64,000 bases of DNA from Nocardioides psychrotolerans. GTDB taxonomy: Bacteria > Actinomycetota > Actinomycetes > Propionibacteriales > Nocardioidaceae. Position numbers and translations under genes: made by a program. Below the pieces are notes generated by a model, which made no database searches, had not been told where the DNA came from, and saw only the letters and a program-made list of their open reading frames with translations. The stretch's first letter is position 1; every line of letters starts with the position of its first letter. The DNA lies in NCBI RefSeq assembly GCF_900113685.1, contig NZ_FOQG01000020.1, forward strand, positions 1-64,000, given 5' to 3'. Shown in pieces: positions 24,658 through 33,549 of the stretch.

Positions 24658-25649
24658 CGCAGTCCACCACCCCTGGGGTCCTGCTGGAGGTGCGCGAGGC
24701 GAGCCGGTCCTTCGGTCACGTCCGGGCGCTCGACTCGGTCTCGCTGACGATCGCGGAGAACGAGTTCTTCGCGCTGCTCGGCCCCTCGGGCTGCGGCAAG
24801 ACGACGCTGCTGCGCTCCATCGCGGGCTTCGAGCACCCCGACAGCGGGGCGATCCTGCTCGGCGGCCGCGACCTGCTGGCCCTGCCGCCGAACAAGCGGC
24901 CGGTCAACCTGATGTTCCAGTCCTATGCGCTCTTCCCGCACCTCTCGGTCGCCTCCAACGTCGCCTACGGGTTGAAGCGCGAGAAGCTGCCGAAGGCCGA
25001 GGTCACGCAGCGGGTCGCAGAGGTGCTGGACACCGTCGGCCTGCAGACCATGGCCGACCGGCGTCCGGCGCAGCTCTCGGGCGGGCAGCGCCAGCGGGTC
25101 GCGCTCGCCCGCGCGATCGTGAAGCGGCCGCGGCTGCTGCTGCTCGACGAGCCGCTCTCGGCCCTGGACCGCAAGGTCCGCGCCGAGATGCAGCTGGAGC
25201 TCAAGCGGCTCCAGCACGAGGTCGGCATCACCTTCGTCGTGGTCACCCACGACCAGGAGGAGGCGATGTCGATGGCTGACCGGATCGCCGTCCTCGCCGA
25301 GGGCCGCGTGCAGCAGGTCGCGTCCCCGCTCGAGCTCTACCGCCACCCCGCCAACCTCTTCGTCGCCGACTTCATCGGCACCAGCAACCTGCTCGCCGGC
25401 CCCTCCGACCGCGAGCGGCTGATGGTGCGCCCCGAGGACGCCCGGCTCGTGACGCCCGGCGAGGGCACGCTGTCCGGGACCGTCCTCGACACGCAGTTCC
25501 AGGGCGGCACGTCGACCGTCGCGGTCGAGGTGTCCACCCTCGCGAAGCCCTTCCTGGTCTGCGAGCCCGGCGCGACCGCGGCGGTCCGCGGCACCGAGGT
25601 CGGGCTGGTCTGGGACCACTCGGTCGTCGTCGGGGAGGGACTCGCGTGA
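24654..25649 (+). CDS. potA: Polyamine ABC transporter ATP-binding protein (PotA-like)
   Basis: 331 residues from ATG 24654 (ATGA overlap). Walker A GPSGCGKTT (about 43), Q loop FQSYALFPHLSV, signature LSGGQRQRVALARA (about 139), Walker B LLLLDEPLSALD, and switch His in VVVTHDQEEAM are all intact. A C-terminal TOBE-type domain (about 240-331) follows as in PotA. It powers uptake by PotBC. Confidence 0.9.
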   Translation: MTQSTTPGVLLEVREASRSFGHVRALDSVSLTIAENEFFALLGPSGCGKTTLLRSIAGFEHPDSGAILLGGRDLLALPPNKRPVNLMFQSYALFPHLSVASNVAYGLKREKLPKAEVTQRVAEVLDTVGLQTMADRRPAQLSGGQRQRVALARAIVKRPRLLLLDEPLSALDRKVRAEMQLELKRLQHEVGITFVVVTHDQEEAMSMADRIAVLAEGRVQQVASPLELYRHPANLFVADFIGTSNLLAGPSDRERLMVRPEDARLVTPGEGTLSGTVLDTQFQGGTSTVAVEVSTLAKPFLVCEPGATAAVRGTEVGLVWDHSVVVGEGLA

Positions 25650-27028
25650 GCGACCTCCTCTCCGACGCCCGCCCCCTGCCGGTCTGGTGGGAGGGCCGGG
25701 ACACCGGCCCGGTCAGCGAGCCCCTCCCGGGTGAGCGGACCGCCGACCTCGTCGTGGTCGGTGCCGGCCTGACCGGTCTGTGGGCCGCCATCCACGCGCT
25801 CGAGGAGGACCCCGGCCGCGACGTCGTCGTCCTCGAGGGCTCCCACGTGGGCTCCGGCGCGTCCGGCCGCAACGGTGGCTTCCTCGCCGAGTCGCTGACC
25901 CACGGGCTCGCGCACGGCCTCGCCACCTGGCCCTCCGAGCTGTCCGAGCTGCTGCGCCTCGGCCGCGCCAACGTCGCGGAGATCGACGACTTCGTCGACC
26001 GCGAGAAGATCGACGCCGACCTCCGGCTCTGCGGCAAGACCGCGATCGCGACGCGGCCCCACGAGGTCGCCGCCCTCCGCGCGGCACACGAGCGCAACCT
26101 CCGGCACGGCGAGGCGTCGACCTACCTGAGCGCCGAGGAGCTGCGCGCCGACGTCCACTCGCCGTCGTACCTCGCCGGGGTCCGCACCACCGGCGGCGGC
26201 CTCGTCGACCCGTGGGGGCTGACGACCGGGCTGCGCGACGTCGCAATGCGGAAGGGTGCGGTCCTGCACGAGGAGTCGCCGGTGACCGCTCTCGAGCGCG
26301 ACGGCGACCGGATCGCAGTGCACACCCCCCACGGTGTGGTCCGGGCACGCCAGGTGGTGCTCGCGACCAACGCGTTCCCGCCGCTGCTGCGACGCATCCG
26401 TGCCTACGTGCTGCCCGTCTGGGACCACGTGCTGGCCACCGCGCCGCTGACCACCGACCAGCTCGACGCGATCGGGTGGTCGCAGGGGCAGGGGCTGACC
26501 GACGCGGGCAACCAGTTCCACTACTACCGGCGCACCGCCGACGACCGGATCCTGTGGGGCGGCTACGACGCCGTCTACTACTACGGCAACGGCACCCAGG
26601 CCCGGCGCGAGCAGCGCGAGGCCTCGCACCGGCTGCTCGCCGAGCAGTTCTACGCCACCTTCCCGCAGCTCGCCGACGTGCGGATGACGCACCGCTGGGC
26701 CGGCATCATCGACACGACCTCGCGCTTCACGCCCGTCTTCGGCACGGCCTACGCCGGTCGCGTGGCCTACGCCGTCGGCTACACCGGTCTGGGGGTGGCC
26801 TCGTCGCGCTTCGGCGCCCGCGTCGCGCTCGACCTGCTCGCGGGCCGGGAGACCGAGCGGACCGCCGTCAGCCTGGTGAGTCGCCGTCCCGTGCCCTTCC
26901 CGCCGGAGCCCTTCCGGTGGACCGCCGTCCAGGCCGCGCGCGTGGCCCTCGCCCGCGAGGACCGCAGCGGTCACCGTGGTGCGTTGCTGCGCACGATGGA
27001 CCGCTTCGGTGTCGGCTTCAACTCCTAA
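25646..27028 (+). CDS. puuB: FAD-dependent oxidoreductase, gamma-glutamylputrescine oxidase-like
   Basis: 460 residues. The FAD dinucleotide motif DLVVVGAGLTGLWAAIHALEE (about 33) is followed by SHVGSGASGRNGGFLAES, the DAO/PuuB hallmark. C-terminal MTHRWAGIIDTTSRFTPVFG and AVGYTGLGVASSRFGARVALDLLAG close the substrate and FAD sites. PuuB oxidises gamma-glutamyl-putrescine; a direct putrescine substrate is also possible because no glutamylputrescine synthetase is in view. GTG 25646 overlaps potA by 4 bases. Confidence 0.78.
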   Translation: MSDLLSDARPLPVWWEGRDTGPVSEPLPGERTADLVVVGAGLTGLWAAIHALEEDPGRDVVVLEGSHVGSGASGRNGGFLAESLTHGLAHGLATWPSELSELLRLGRANVAEIDDFVDREKIDADLRLCGKTAIATRPHEVAALRAAHERNLRHGEASTYLSAEELRADVHSPSYLAGVRTTGGGLVDPWGLTTGLRDVAMRKGAVLHEESPVTALERDGDRIAVHTPHGVVRARQVVLATNAFPPLLRRIRAYVLPVWDHVLATAPLTTDQLDAIGWSQGQGLTDAGNQFHYYRRTADDRILWGGYDAVYYYGNGTQARREQREASHRLLAEQFYATFPQLADVRMTHRWAGIIDTTSRFTPVFGTAYAGRVAYAVGYTGLGVASSRFGARVALDLLAGRETERTAVSLVSRRPVPFPPEPFRWTAVQAARVALAREDRSGHRGALLRTMDRFGVGFNS

Positions 27029-27037
27029 AGGATCCTC

Positions 27038-28501
27038 ATGACCCAGACCCCCGGCCTGCACCTCGACGGCACCAGCCGTCCCGGCAACGGCCTGCCCACG
27101 ACCCTGATCGACCCGGCCAGCGGCGCCGAGATCTGCGTCGTCGCGCAGAGCTCGGTCGACGACGTCCGTGCCGCGGTCGATGCGGCGGCGGCGGCGTTCC
27201 CGGCCTGGTCGGCGCGCACGGCAGGGGAGCGGGCGCGCGTGCTGCTCCGGCTGGCCGACCTGCTCGAGGACGACGCCGACGCGCTGACCGCGATGGAGGT
27301 GGCCGAGACCGGCAAGCCGGTGCCGGTCTTCCGCGACGGTGAGCTGCCGTTCGCCGCCGACAACCTGCGCTTCTTCGCCGGCTCCGCGCGCTCGCTGGAG
27401 GGCACCGGAGCCGGCGTGCTCAGCGAGGGCTTCACCTCGATGCTGGTCCGTCGTCCGCTCGGTGTCGTCGCCGGCATCGCGCCGTGGAACTTCCCGCTGG
27501 TGATGGCCATCTGGAAGATGGGGCCGGCCCTGGCCGCCGGCAACACGATGGTGCTCAAGCCCGCTCCCCAGACCCCGCGCACGACGCTCCGGCTGGCGGA
27601 GCTCGCCGCTCGCGCCGGTCTCCCGGCCGGCGTGCTCAACGTCGTCACGGGTGGTGCCGACGTCGGTCAGGCGCTGGTCGCCGACCCGCGGGTCGCGATG
27701 GTGTCGGTGACCGGCTCACCCGGAGCGGGTCGCGCGGTCATGGAGACCGCCTCCGCGACCACCAAGCGCGTGCACCTCGAGCTGGGCGGCAAGGCGCCGG
27801 CCCTGGTGTTCGCCGATGCCGATCTCGAGGGTGCTGCGGGTGCGCTGACCATGGCGTCGACGTACAACACCGGTCAGGACTGCACCGCCGCCACGCGGGT
27901 CTACGTCGAGGCGAGCGTCGCCGAGGAGCTGGCGCGGTTGCTGACCGAGCGGATGGCCGCGGTCACCTGGGGCGACCCGCACGACCCCGCCACCGACATC
28001 GGCCCGCTGGTCTCGGTCGAGCACCGCGACCGCGTGCACGGCTTCGTCACGCGTGCCGTCGAGGCCGGCGCCGAGCTGCTCACGGGCGGCGAGCTGCCCG
28101 AGGGCCCGGGCGGCTACTACCCGCCGACGCTGCTGCGCGGCGCCGCGCAGGACGCCGAGATCGTCCAGCAGGAGGTCTTCGGGCCGGTCCTGGTGCTCGG
28201 CACCTTCGCCTCCGAGGACGAGGCCGTGGCGCTGGCCAACGACAGCGACTACGGCCTGGCGTCATCGGTGTGGACGGTCGACATCGGCAGGGCGCTGCGC
28301 GTCGCGCACCGGATCGAGGCCGGCGTCACCTGGGTCAACGACCACCTCCCGGTCGCCTCCGAGGCCCCGCACGGCGGCGTCAAGGGCAGCGGCTTCGGCA
28401 AGGACATGAGCCACGAGGCGGTCCTGGAGTACACCGTCACCCAGCACGTCATGATCAAGCACGCCGCCCGAGACGCGCACGACTCCTTCCGTCCGGCCTG
28501 A
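27038..28501 (+). CDS. Aldehyde dehydrogenase, gamma-aminobutyraldehyde-type
   Basis: 487 residues. GIAPWNFPLVMAIWKMGPALAAGNTMVLKPA (about 149) is the NAD-binding region, HLELGGKAPALVFADADLEGA (about 247) holds the catalytic Glu, and YNTGQDCTAATRVYV (about 283) holds the catalytic Cys in the GQDC form typical of aminobutyraldehyde (PatD) enzymes. It would oxidise the aldehyde released by the preceding oxidase to GABA or its gamma-glutamyl form. It follows after 9 bases and completes the putrescine route. Confidence 0.85.
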   Translation: MTQTPGLHLDGTSRPGNGLPTTLIDPASGAEICVVAQSSVDDVRAAVDAAAAAFPAWSARTAGERARVLLRLADLLEDDADALTAMEVAETGKPVPVFRDGELPFAADNLRFFAGSARSLEGTGAGVLSEGFTSMLVRRPLGVVAGIAPWNFPLVMAIWKMGPALAAGNTMVLKPAPQTPRTTLRLAELAARAGLPAGVLNVVTGGADVGQALVADPRVAMVSVTGSPGAGRAVMETASATTKRVHLELGGKAPALVFADADLEGAAGALTMASTYNTGQDCTAATRVYVEASVAEELARLLTERMAAVTWGDPHDPATDIGPLVSVEHRDRVHGFVTRAVEAGAELLTGGELPEGPGGYYPPTLLRGAAQDAEIVQQEVFGPVLVLGTFASEDEAVALANDSDYGLASSVWTVDIGRALRVAHRIEAGVTWVNDHLPVASEAPHGGVKGSGFGKDMSHEAVLEYTVTQHVMIKHAARDAHDSFRPA

Positions 28502-28532
28502 CCTCCGACGGACGGCCTGACCTCCGACGGAC
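28495..28532. repeat. Two tandem 19-bp repeats across the dehydrogenase stop
   Basis: GGCCTGACCTCCGACGGAC occurs at 28495-28513 and 28514-28532. The first copy includes the stop codon. Probably a recent small duplication between convergent genes; it might pair as a weak terminator. Confidence 0.7.
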
Positions 28533-28588
28533 GGGCTCAGCTCGGGTAGGACGGCAAGGTCCGGCCCGTGACCGCCTCGCAGTCGGGT

Positions 28589-29932
28589 TCAGCGAGGGAG
28601 GGTGACGCGCACGACGGTGCGCTCGTGCTCACGGAGGATCGCGATCTCGCCGCCGTGGGCTCGCACGATCTCGTCCACGATCGGGAGCCCGAGTCCGACG
28701 GAGCCATGACTGGCCGCGAAGCGCTCGAACGGTCGCTCCTCGTGGAACCCGGCACCGGAGTCGCTCACCTCCGCGACCGCATCGGGGCCACCACTGACGT
28801 GGACCTCGACGTCACCGGCGCCGTGTCGCAGTGCGTTGTCGACCAGGTTGGAGACGATGCGGCGCAGGTGGTCCGGGCCGCCGTTCACGAGCACGACCTC
28901 GTCGCCCGTCATCGACACCGACCGGTTGGCGGCGGCGGCGATCGGGCCGAACCGGCGTACGACGTCGGCGGCCAGCTCCGCGAGGTCGACCACCTCGGCG
29001 TGCACCTGGAGATGACCGGCGTCGGCGCCGGCCAGCGCGAGCAGGTCCTCGCTGAGCGTGATGAGGCGGCGCACCTCGTGCTCGGCCGAGCGGAGCGCGT
29101 CAAGGAGCTCCTGTTGGGACCGAGGGGCGGCGAGGGCCAGCTCTACCTCGGTGAGCAGCAGGGCCAGCGGCGTCCGCAGCTCATGACTGGCGTCCGCGGC
29201 GAACCGTCGTTCGCGCGCCAGGCCGTCGTCGAGCCGGTCGAGCATCGCGTTCAGGGTGAGCGCCAGCCGGCGCAGCTCGGTGGTGGGGGGCACCGGGAGC
29301 CGCTCCCCGGCGTTGCGTGAGGAAATGGTCGCGGCGTGCGCTCGCATCCGCTCGATGGGACGAAGCCCGAACCCGGCGACGAGATAGCCGAGACCCCCGG
29401 CCAGCAGCAGCGCCACCGGCCCGCTGAGCGCGAGCTGGGCGCGCACGGCCCGGACCGCGTCGTCGGCGTCCTCCCGGCCGATCGACACGGCCAGCACCTG
29501 GTCGCCCACCTCCTGCACGAGGACGATCGACAGCTCGTCCTCGGTGTTGAGGTCCGCCGCGGCACCGTCGTCGCTGCCCACCTCGAGGTCGTCCAGCACC
29601 AGGACGTGAGCCTCGGCGTATCCCGCGCGGGCCCCGGCAGGGTCGACCATGCGACCGCGGATGCTGGGCGACGTGGCCACGACGGAGCCATCACCGGACA
29701 GCAGCTGGCCGTGGATCTCACCGGCCAGCCCCGCCACGGCCCGGGTCCGCTCCGCCGGGGGCACAGCGAGCAGGCGGTCCATCTCGGTCTCCAGCTGGTC
29801 ACGCAGCCCCTCCTCGAGCGTGTCCTGCACCCGCCACTGGACGAAGAGCCCGAGCGCCAGCATCGCGAGCGCGGTCGTCACCAGGAACGCGACGGCGACC
29901 CTGGCGCGGAGCGACCACGACGGGCTAGGCAC
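28589..29932 (-). CDS. Sensor histidine kinase
   Basis: 447 residues. Membrane helix 1 (about 7-28), an extracytoplasmic domain (about 30-165), helix 2 (about 166-188), HAMP, then the H box FAADASHELRTPLALLL (about 240). N box NLVDNALRHGAG, G1 VSDSGAGF and G2 GSVGLGLPIVDEIVRAHGGEI are present. It pairs with the overlapping response regulator upstream and probably reads an envelope signal. The divergent PepSY-like gene is a likely target or modulator. Confidence 0.88.
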   Translation of the reverse strand: MPSPSWSLRARVAVAFLVTTALAMLALGLFVQWRVQDTLEEGLRDQLETEMDRLLAVPPAERTRAVAGLAGEIHGQLLSGDGSVVATSPSIRGRMVDPAGARAGYAEAHVLVLDDLEVGSDDGAAADLNTEDELSIVLVQEVGDQVLAVSIGREDADDAVRAVRAQLALSGPVALLLAGGLGYLVAGFGLRPIERMRAHAATISSRNAGERLPVPPTTELRRLALTLNAMLDRLDDGLARERRFAADASHELRTPLALLLTEVELALAAPRSQQELLDALRSAEHEVRRLITLSEDLLALAGADAGHLQVHAEVVDLAELAADVVRRFGPIAAAANRSVSMTGDEVVLVNGGPDHLRRIVSNLVDNALRHGAGDVEVHVSGGPDAVAEVSDSGAGFHEERPFERFAASHGSVGLGLPIVDEIVRAHGGEIAILREHERTVVRVTLPR

Positions 29933-30605
29933 CGAGATCTCCGGTCACCCGGTATCCCATGCCTCGCACCGTGCGCAGCGACTGGACGCCGAAGGGGCGG
30001 TCGATCTTCTCCCGCAGGTAACCCACGTAGACATCGACCACGTTGGACGAGGTCTCGTGACTGACTCCCCAGGCATGGGCCAGGAGCGTCTCGCGGGTGA
30101 CCGCTTGCTCAGGGCGTCGCATCAGCGCCTCGAGCAGGGCGAACTCACGCGCGGACAGGTCGATGGTGACGTCACCGCGCCGCACCTGGCGCGAGCCCGG
30201 ATCGAGCTGCAGGTCTCCGACCTCGAGCACCGTCGGCCGCGGGACCGGACCGCGGCGGGCGAGAGCGCGCATCCTGGCGAGCAGCTCCTCGAAGGCGAAC
30301 GGCTTGCCCAGGTAGTCGTCGGCACCGCTGTCCAGGCCCGTGATCCGGTCTGCGACGGAGGTCCGGGCGGTCAGCATCAGGACGGGCGTCCACACGTGGT
30401 CGTGGCGGAGTCGACGGCACACGTCGAAGCCGCTCATGTCGGGCAGCGCCACATCCAGGAGGATGACGTCGTAGCCGGCATCGACCGCGGCCGCCAGTGC
30501 CGCCTCGCCGGTCGCGGCGATGGTGACGAGGTCGCCACGCTCCGTCAGGCCACGAGCGACCAGACGTGCGAGCTTCGCCTCGTCCTCGACCATCAACACG
30601 CGCAC
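29925..30605 (-). CDS. OmpR/PhoB-type response regulator
   Basis: 226 residues from GTG 30605 (VRVLMVEDEAKLARLV); the longer frame to 30650 would cross the promoter palindrome. Receiver: acidic pair EDE near 8, phospho-Asp in VILLDVALPDMSG (about 51), Thr in MLTARTS and Lys in LGKPF. The C-terminal winged helix has LSAREFALLEALMRRPEQAVTRETLL and NVVDVYVGYLREKID. A TACAGT box just before the GTG suggests a leaderless message. It overlaps the kinase by 8 bases. Confidence 0.88.
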   Translation of the reverse strand: MRVLMVEDEAKLARLVARGLTERGDLVTIAATGEAALAAAVDAGYDVILLDVALPDMSGFDVCRRLRHDHVWTPVLMLTARTSVADRITGLDSGADDYLGKPFAFEELLARMRALARRGPVPRPTVLEVGDLQLDPGSRQVRRGDVTIDLSAREFALLEALMRRPEQAVTRETLLAHAWGVSHETSSNVVDVYVGYLREKIDRPFGVQSLRTVRGMGYRVTGDLGA

Positions 30606-30636
30606 GGTTCCACTGTAGGGACGCTGGTGAGATGGC

Positions 30637-30662
30637 GATGAGAGCCTCATGGACGTCTCATC
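30637..30662. promoter_or_regulatory. Palindrome in the response regulator/PepSY divergent promoter
   Basis: GATGAGA (30637-30643) is reversed by TCTCATC (30656-30662) around 12 bases. It sits between the two divergent starts and is a candidate binding site for the response regulator. Confidence 0.45.
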
Positions 30663-30751
30663 TCCGTCCTCCTGGGTTTAGGGCGCGGGGATCATGATGC
30701 TCCGGTGAGAGCTCGGTGGCGCTGCCTGCGCCCGCCGATAACGTCGTCACC

Positions 30752-31090
30752 ATGAACATCCGAGAGCTGGACAAGAAGACCAAGATCGCGATGGCTGCAG
30801 GCGTGGCCGTCCTCATGACCGCCGGCATCGCCGGCACGGCCGTCGCCGGCTCTGCCGACGACGACGCCACGGATCGCCCCATCCCAGCAGCCGACCTGCA
30901 GCGCGCCTCCGACGCAGCTCTCGTCGAGACTGGTGGGGGCAAGGTGACCGAGACCGAGGTCGACGACGAGGAGAGCAAGTACGAGGTCGAGGTGACGCTC
31001 GACGACGGCACGCAGGTCGACGTCCAGCTCGACGAGAGCTTCGCGGTCGTTGGCACGAAGACCGAGGACGCCGAGCAGGGCGACGACTAG
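30752..31090 (+). CDS. Small exported PepSY-like acidic protein
   Basis: 112 residues from ATG 30752. A signal peptide or anchor (KIAMAAGVAVLMTAGIAGTAVAG) is followed by one PepSY-like unit: IPAADLQRASDAALVETGGGKVTETEVDDEESKYEVEVTLDDGTQVDVQLDE. PepSY proteins inhibit proteases or modulate sensor kinases. It is divergent from the two-component system, an arrangement common for such feedback proteins. The tail is strongly acidic. Confidence 0.75.
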   Translation: MNIRELDKKTKIAMAAGVAVLMTAGIAGTAVAGSADDDATDRPIPAADLQRASDAALVETGGGKVTETEVDDEESKYEVEVTLDDGTQVDVQLDESFAVVGTKTEDAEQGDD

Positions 31091-31135
31091 AGCGGCCAGC
31101 CGGTGTTGACGAAGATGCTTGCCGACCTTGCCGGG

Positions 31136-33046
31136 TCAGGCCCGGCCATGGTCGTCCTGCAGGCGGACGATGTCGTCCTCACCTAGATACGACCCGTGCT
31201 GGACCTCGACGACTTCGAGGATCTGGTCCTGCACGTTCGCCAGTCGGTGGACTGCTCCCTGAGGCACGAACACATGAGCGCCGATGCGCGCAGTGACGTG
31301 CTGCTCGCCCACCACGCACGTCGCCGTTCCGGCCACCACGACCCAGTGCTCGGAGCGGTGCCGGTGTGTCTGCAACGAAAGGCGCGAGTGGGGAAGGACG
31401 GTCAGCCGCTTGACCTGGTAGCCATCACCTCGGTCGAGCACTTCCCAGGACCCCCACGGGCGTTGGTGGCGCGTGCCAGTCGCGTGGGCGGGGGACCGAA
31501 GGTGGTAGATCCGGTAGTCGCCTTCGAGATCGACCAGTTGATATTGCCGATCGAAGACCGGTTGGGCGTGGCTTGCGTCGACTCCCCAGGTGGCGAGTGT
31601 GGTGCCGTTCACGACAGCCCATGTCGGCGGCTCCGGTCCGGTGAGGACGTCGGTGAACTGGGACAGGTGAGGGTCGAGCACCCGGACTGGGAGGCTCCAC
31701 AGCTGGGGGTAGGGGCTGTTGAGGCCGGCGGACTCGAGAATGGCGGGGTTGCCGAACGCGACGACGCCCGTGTCTCCGGGCTGCTGGTGGGCCGCGAGGT
31801 AGCGAGCGACCGCGACGTCATCGGGGACAGGCTCCTCACCCAGGGCGGCATTGGCGGTCACGACCAGCGCCGCCGCCGTGGCGTAGGCAAGAGCTACCGC
31901 GGCCCATTTCGCGCGAGCTGGTCTGTGCGCGGTCACCGCGGCGGCGGTGAGAACGAGTCCGGGGACGAGCACGAGGAGGTAGTGGAGCCAGTAGCTGCCG
32001 CCGAACCCGACAGCGACTGCCTCCCACGCCAGGGTGGTGGCCGCCAGGACACGCAGGTCCGGGTGAGCGTGACGGGTGGCAGTGCGCTTCGGGGGGCGGG
32101 TTCGCCCGCGACCGGGCAGGAAGGCCAGGGCCACCAGGACCAGCGCGCCGCTCGACAAGAAGGAGACCGCGAGAGTGATCGCCCGTGCGGGTGTCGCCGC
32201 GTTGGCCTGGACTGCGATGACCGCGGTCGCGTCGAGGCGAAACATCACGACTGCGTCCCACAGCTCCAGCGGTCCGGTGCCGCGCAACGCGGCCCACGCC
32301 AGGGTGGCGGCGAGCACCGCGCCGGCGCCCCAGGTGAACGCAGCGGCGGCCTCGGCGGCGTTGCGGGTCCGGCGACGAACGACCAACCACACGATCGCTG
32401 TTGCGGCGACGACGAAACCGTCGACCATGTTCTGCTTCACGAGCGGGGCGGCCATGGCGGTGGCGCCGGTGACTGCCCACCACGACCACCGGACTCGGGT
32501 GGGGACGCCGGTCGAGGCAGTGGCGCTGAGGGCGTGCAGCAGCGCGAGCACGCTGGCGAGCACGAACGGGACGGCGAGAAGCTCGCCGTTGACCTCGGTG
32601 GATCCGAACAGGGGGGTGGTGAGGAAGACCGCGGCAGTTGCGGCGAGGAGTGCCGGGGCATGGCGCACGTCGGGGACCGCGCCGCGGCCGATCCGCCCGG
32701 CGAGGAGGACGGAGGCGACCACGGCGAGGAGGCCGAGAAGGTGCAGAGCGGTTGCCCCGCCACCGAGGTCGGCCAGCTCGAAGAGTCCGATCAGCAGCGG
32801 CGGCCGGTCGACCCAGTAGTCGCCGTACAACGAGGTGCCGGGTGACCACTGCGAGGCGACGAGCAGGAAGCCACCCTCATCCGAGCCCAGGGGACGCGCG
32901 AAGTTGGGCAGCCAGACCAGGGCGCCCATCGCGGCGATCACGACCACCGCTGCGGGGTGTTCGCAGAGGTTCATGAAGCTGCGCGGCCGATGGCCGAGGC
33001 CCGGTTGCGGCGGCGAGGGTTGCTGTTCGACCAGGATCGAGGTCAC
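31136..33046 (-). CDS. GT-C membrane glycosyltransferase fused to a mannose-6-phosphate-isomerase-type cupin
   Basis: 636 residues in one frame. Residues about 30-420 are a polytopic GT-C/GT39-like transferase: the first loop has the acidic LGSDEGGFLLVASQWSPGTSLYGDYWVDRPPLL, as in lipid-phospho-sugar-using enzymes. A soluble segment (about 420-525) follows. Residues about 528-636 match the C-terminal cupin of ManC/AlgA-type bifunctional enzymes: RPWGSWEVLDRGDGYQVKRL, then LSLQTHRHRSEHWVVVAGTA with metal-binding His and Glu, then PQGAVHRLAN and SYLGEDDIVRLQDDHGR. The last helix count would put the cupin outside, where mannose-6-phosphate is not expected, so a sugar-binding role is also possible. 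Stop lies in a small hairpin (31130-31146). Confidence 0.8.
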   Translation of the reverse strand: MTSILVEQQPSPPQPGLGHRPRSFMNLCEHPAAVVVIAAMGALVWLPNFARPLGSDEGGFLLVASQWSPGTSLYGDYWVDRPPLLIGLFELADLGGGATALHLLGLLAVVASVLLAGRIGRGAVPDVRHAPALLAATAAVFLTTPLFGSTEVNGELLAVPFVLASVLALLHALSATASTGVPTRVRWSWWAVTGATAMAAPLVKQNMVDGFVVAATAIVWLVVRRRTRNAAEAAAAFTWGAGAVLAATLAWAALRGTGPLELWDAVVMFRLDATAVIAVQANAATPARAITLAVSFLSSGALVLVALAFLPGRGRTRPPKRTATRHAHPDLRVLAATTLAWEAVAVGFGGSYWLHYLLVLVPGLVLTAAAVTAHRPARAKWAAVALAYATAAALVVTANAALGEEPVPDDVAVARYLAAHQQPGDTGVVAFGNPAILESAGLNSPYPQLWSLPVRVLDPHLSQFTDVLTGPEPPTWAVVNGTTLATWGVDASHAQPVFDRQYQLVDLEGDYRIYHLRSPAHATGTRHQRPWGSWEVLDRGDGYQVKRLTVLPHSRLSLQTHRHRSEHWVVVAGTATCVVGEQHVTARIGAHVFVPQGAVHRLANVQDQILEVVEVQHGSYLGEDDIVRLQDDHGRA

Positions 33047-33549
33047 ACCCGGGCCGCCGGCAACTGCTCGAGAGTCGGGTCGGGCTCGACGGCCCGTGGC
33101 GATCCGGCGTCGGTGAAGACGAAGCGGCGGTAGGACCAGTAGCGGAACGCGGTTCCGAGCCCGAGTCCGATGACGTTCGCCGAGATGTTGTCAGCCAGTC
33201 TGCTCGTGAGCCCGAGCACGTCGTGGCTGACGATGAGCGCAGCGAGGGAGATGGCGAGCCCGATCACGTTGAAAGCGACGAAGAGGGCGACCTGGCGACC
33301 TCGGTGCGCGCTGTTCCGGTCACGCCAGGTCAGCATGTAGTTGCCGAGGTAGGTGACGACCATGGCCGCCGCGACGGCGAGGACCTTTGACACTGTCGGG
33401 TGGTAGTCAGCCAGGGCCGTTTGGTCCCGCAACACGTTGAAGGTGACCACGTCCACGACGTAGCCGGCTCCGCCGACCAGCAGGAAGGTCGGGACCTCCA
33501 GGCTCGGAAGCAGCCGTCGTGCCCGGGCGGTCCCGGCCTCAGACTGCAC
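33043..33549 (-). CDS. GtrA family membrane protein
   Basis: 168 residues, four predicted helices: TFLLVGGAGYVVDVVTFNVL, VSKVLAVAAAMVVTYLGNYMLTW, VALFVAFNVIGLAISLAALIV and SANVIGLGLGTAFRYWSYRRFVF. The last ends with the GtrA-type FRYWSYRRFVF motif. GtrA proteins are thought to flip polyprenyl-phosphate sugars across the membrane. It overlaps the GT-C gene by 4 bases and the DedA-GT2 gene by 11, so the three products are made together. Confidence 0.85.
   Translation of the reverse strand: MQSEAGTARARRLLPSLEVPTFLLVGGAGYVVDVVTFNVLRDQTALADYHPTVSKVLAVAAAMVVTYLGNYMLTWRDRNSAHRGRQVALFVAFNVIGLAISLAALIVSHDVLGLTSRLADNISANVIGLGLGTAFRYWSYRRFVFTDAGSPRAVEPDPTLEQLPAARV

Noticed and set aside
29336..30641. 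Plus-strand frames over the histidine kinase and response regulator
   Set aside because: Shadows; both two-component genes are complete on the reverse strand.
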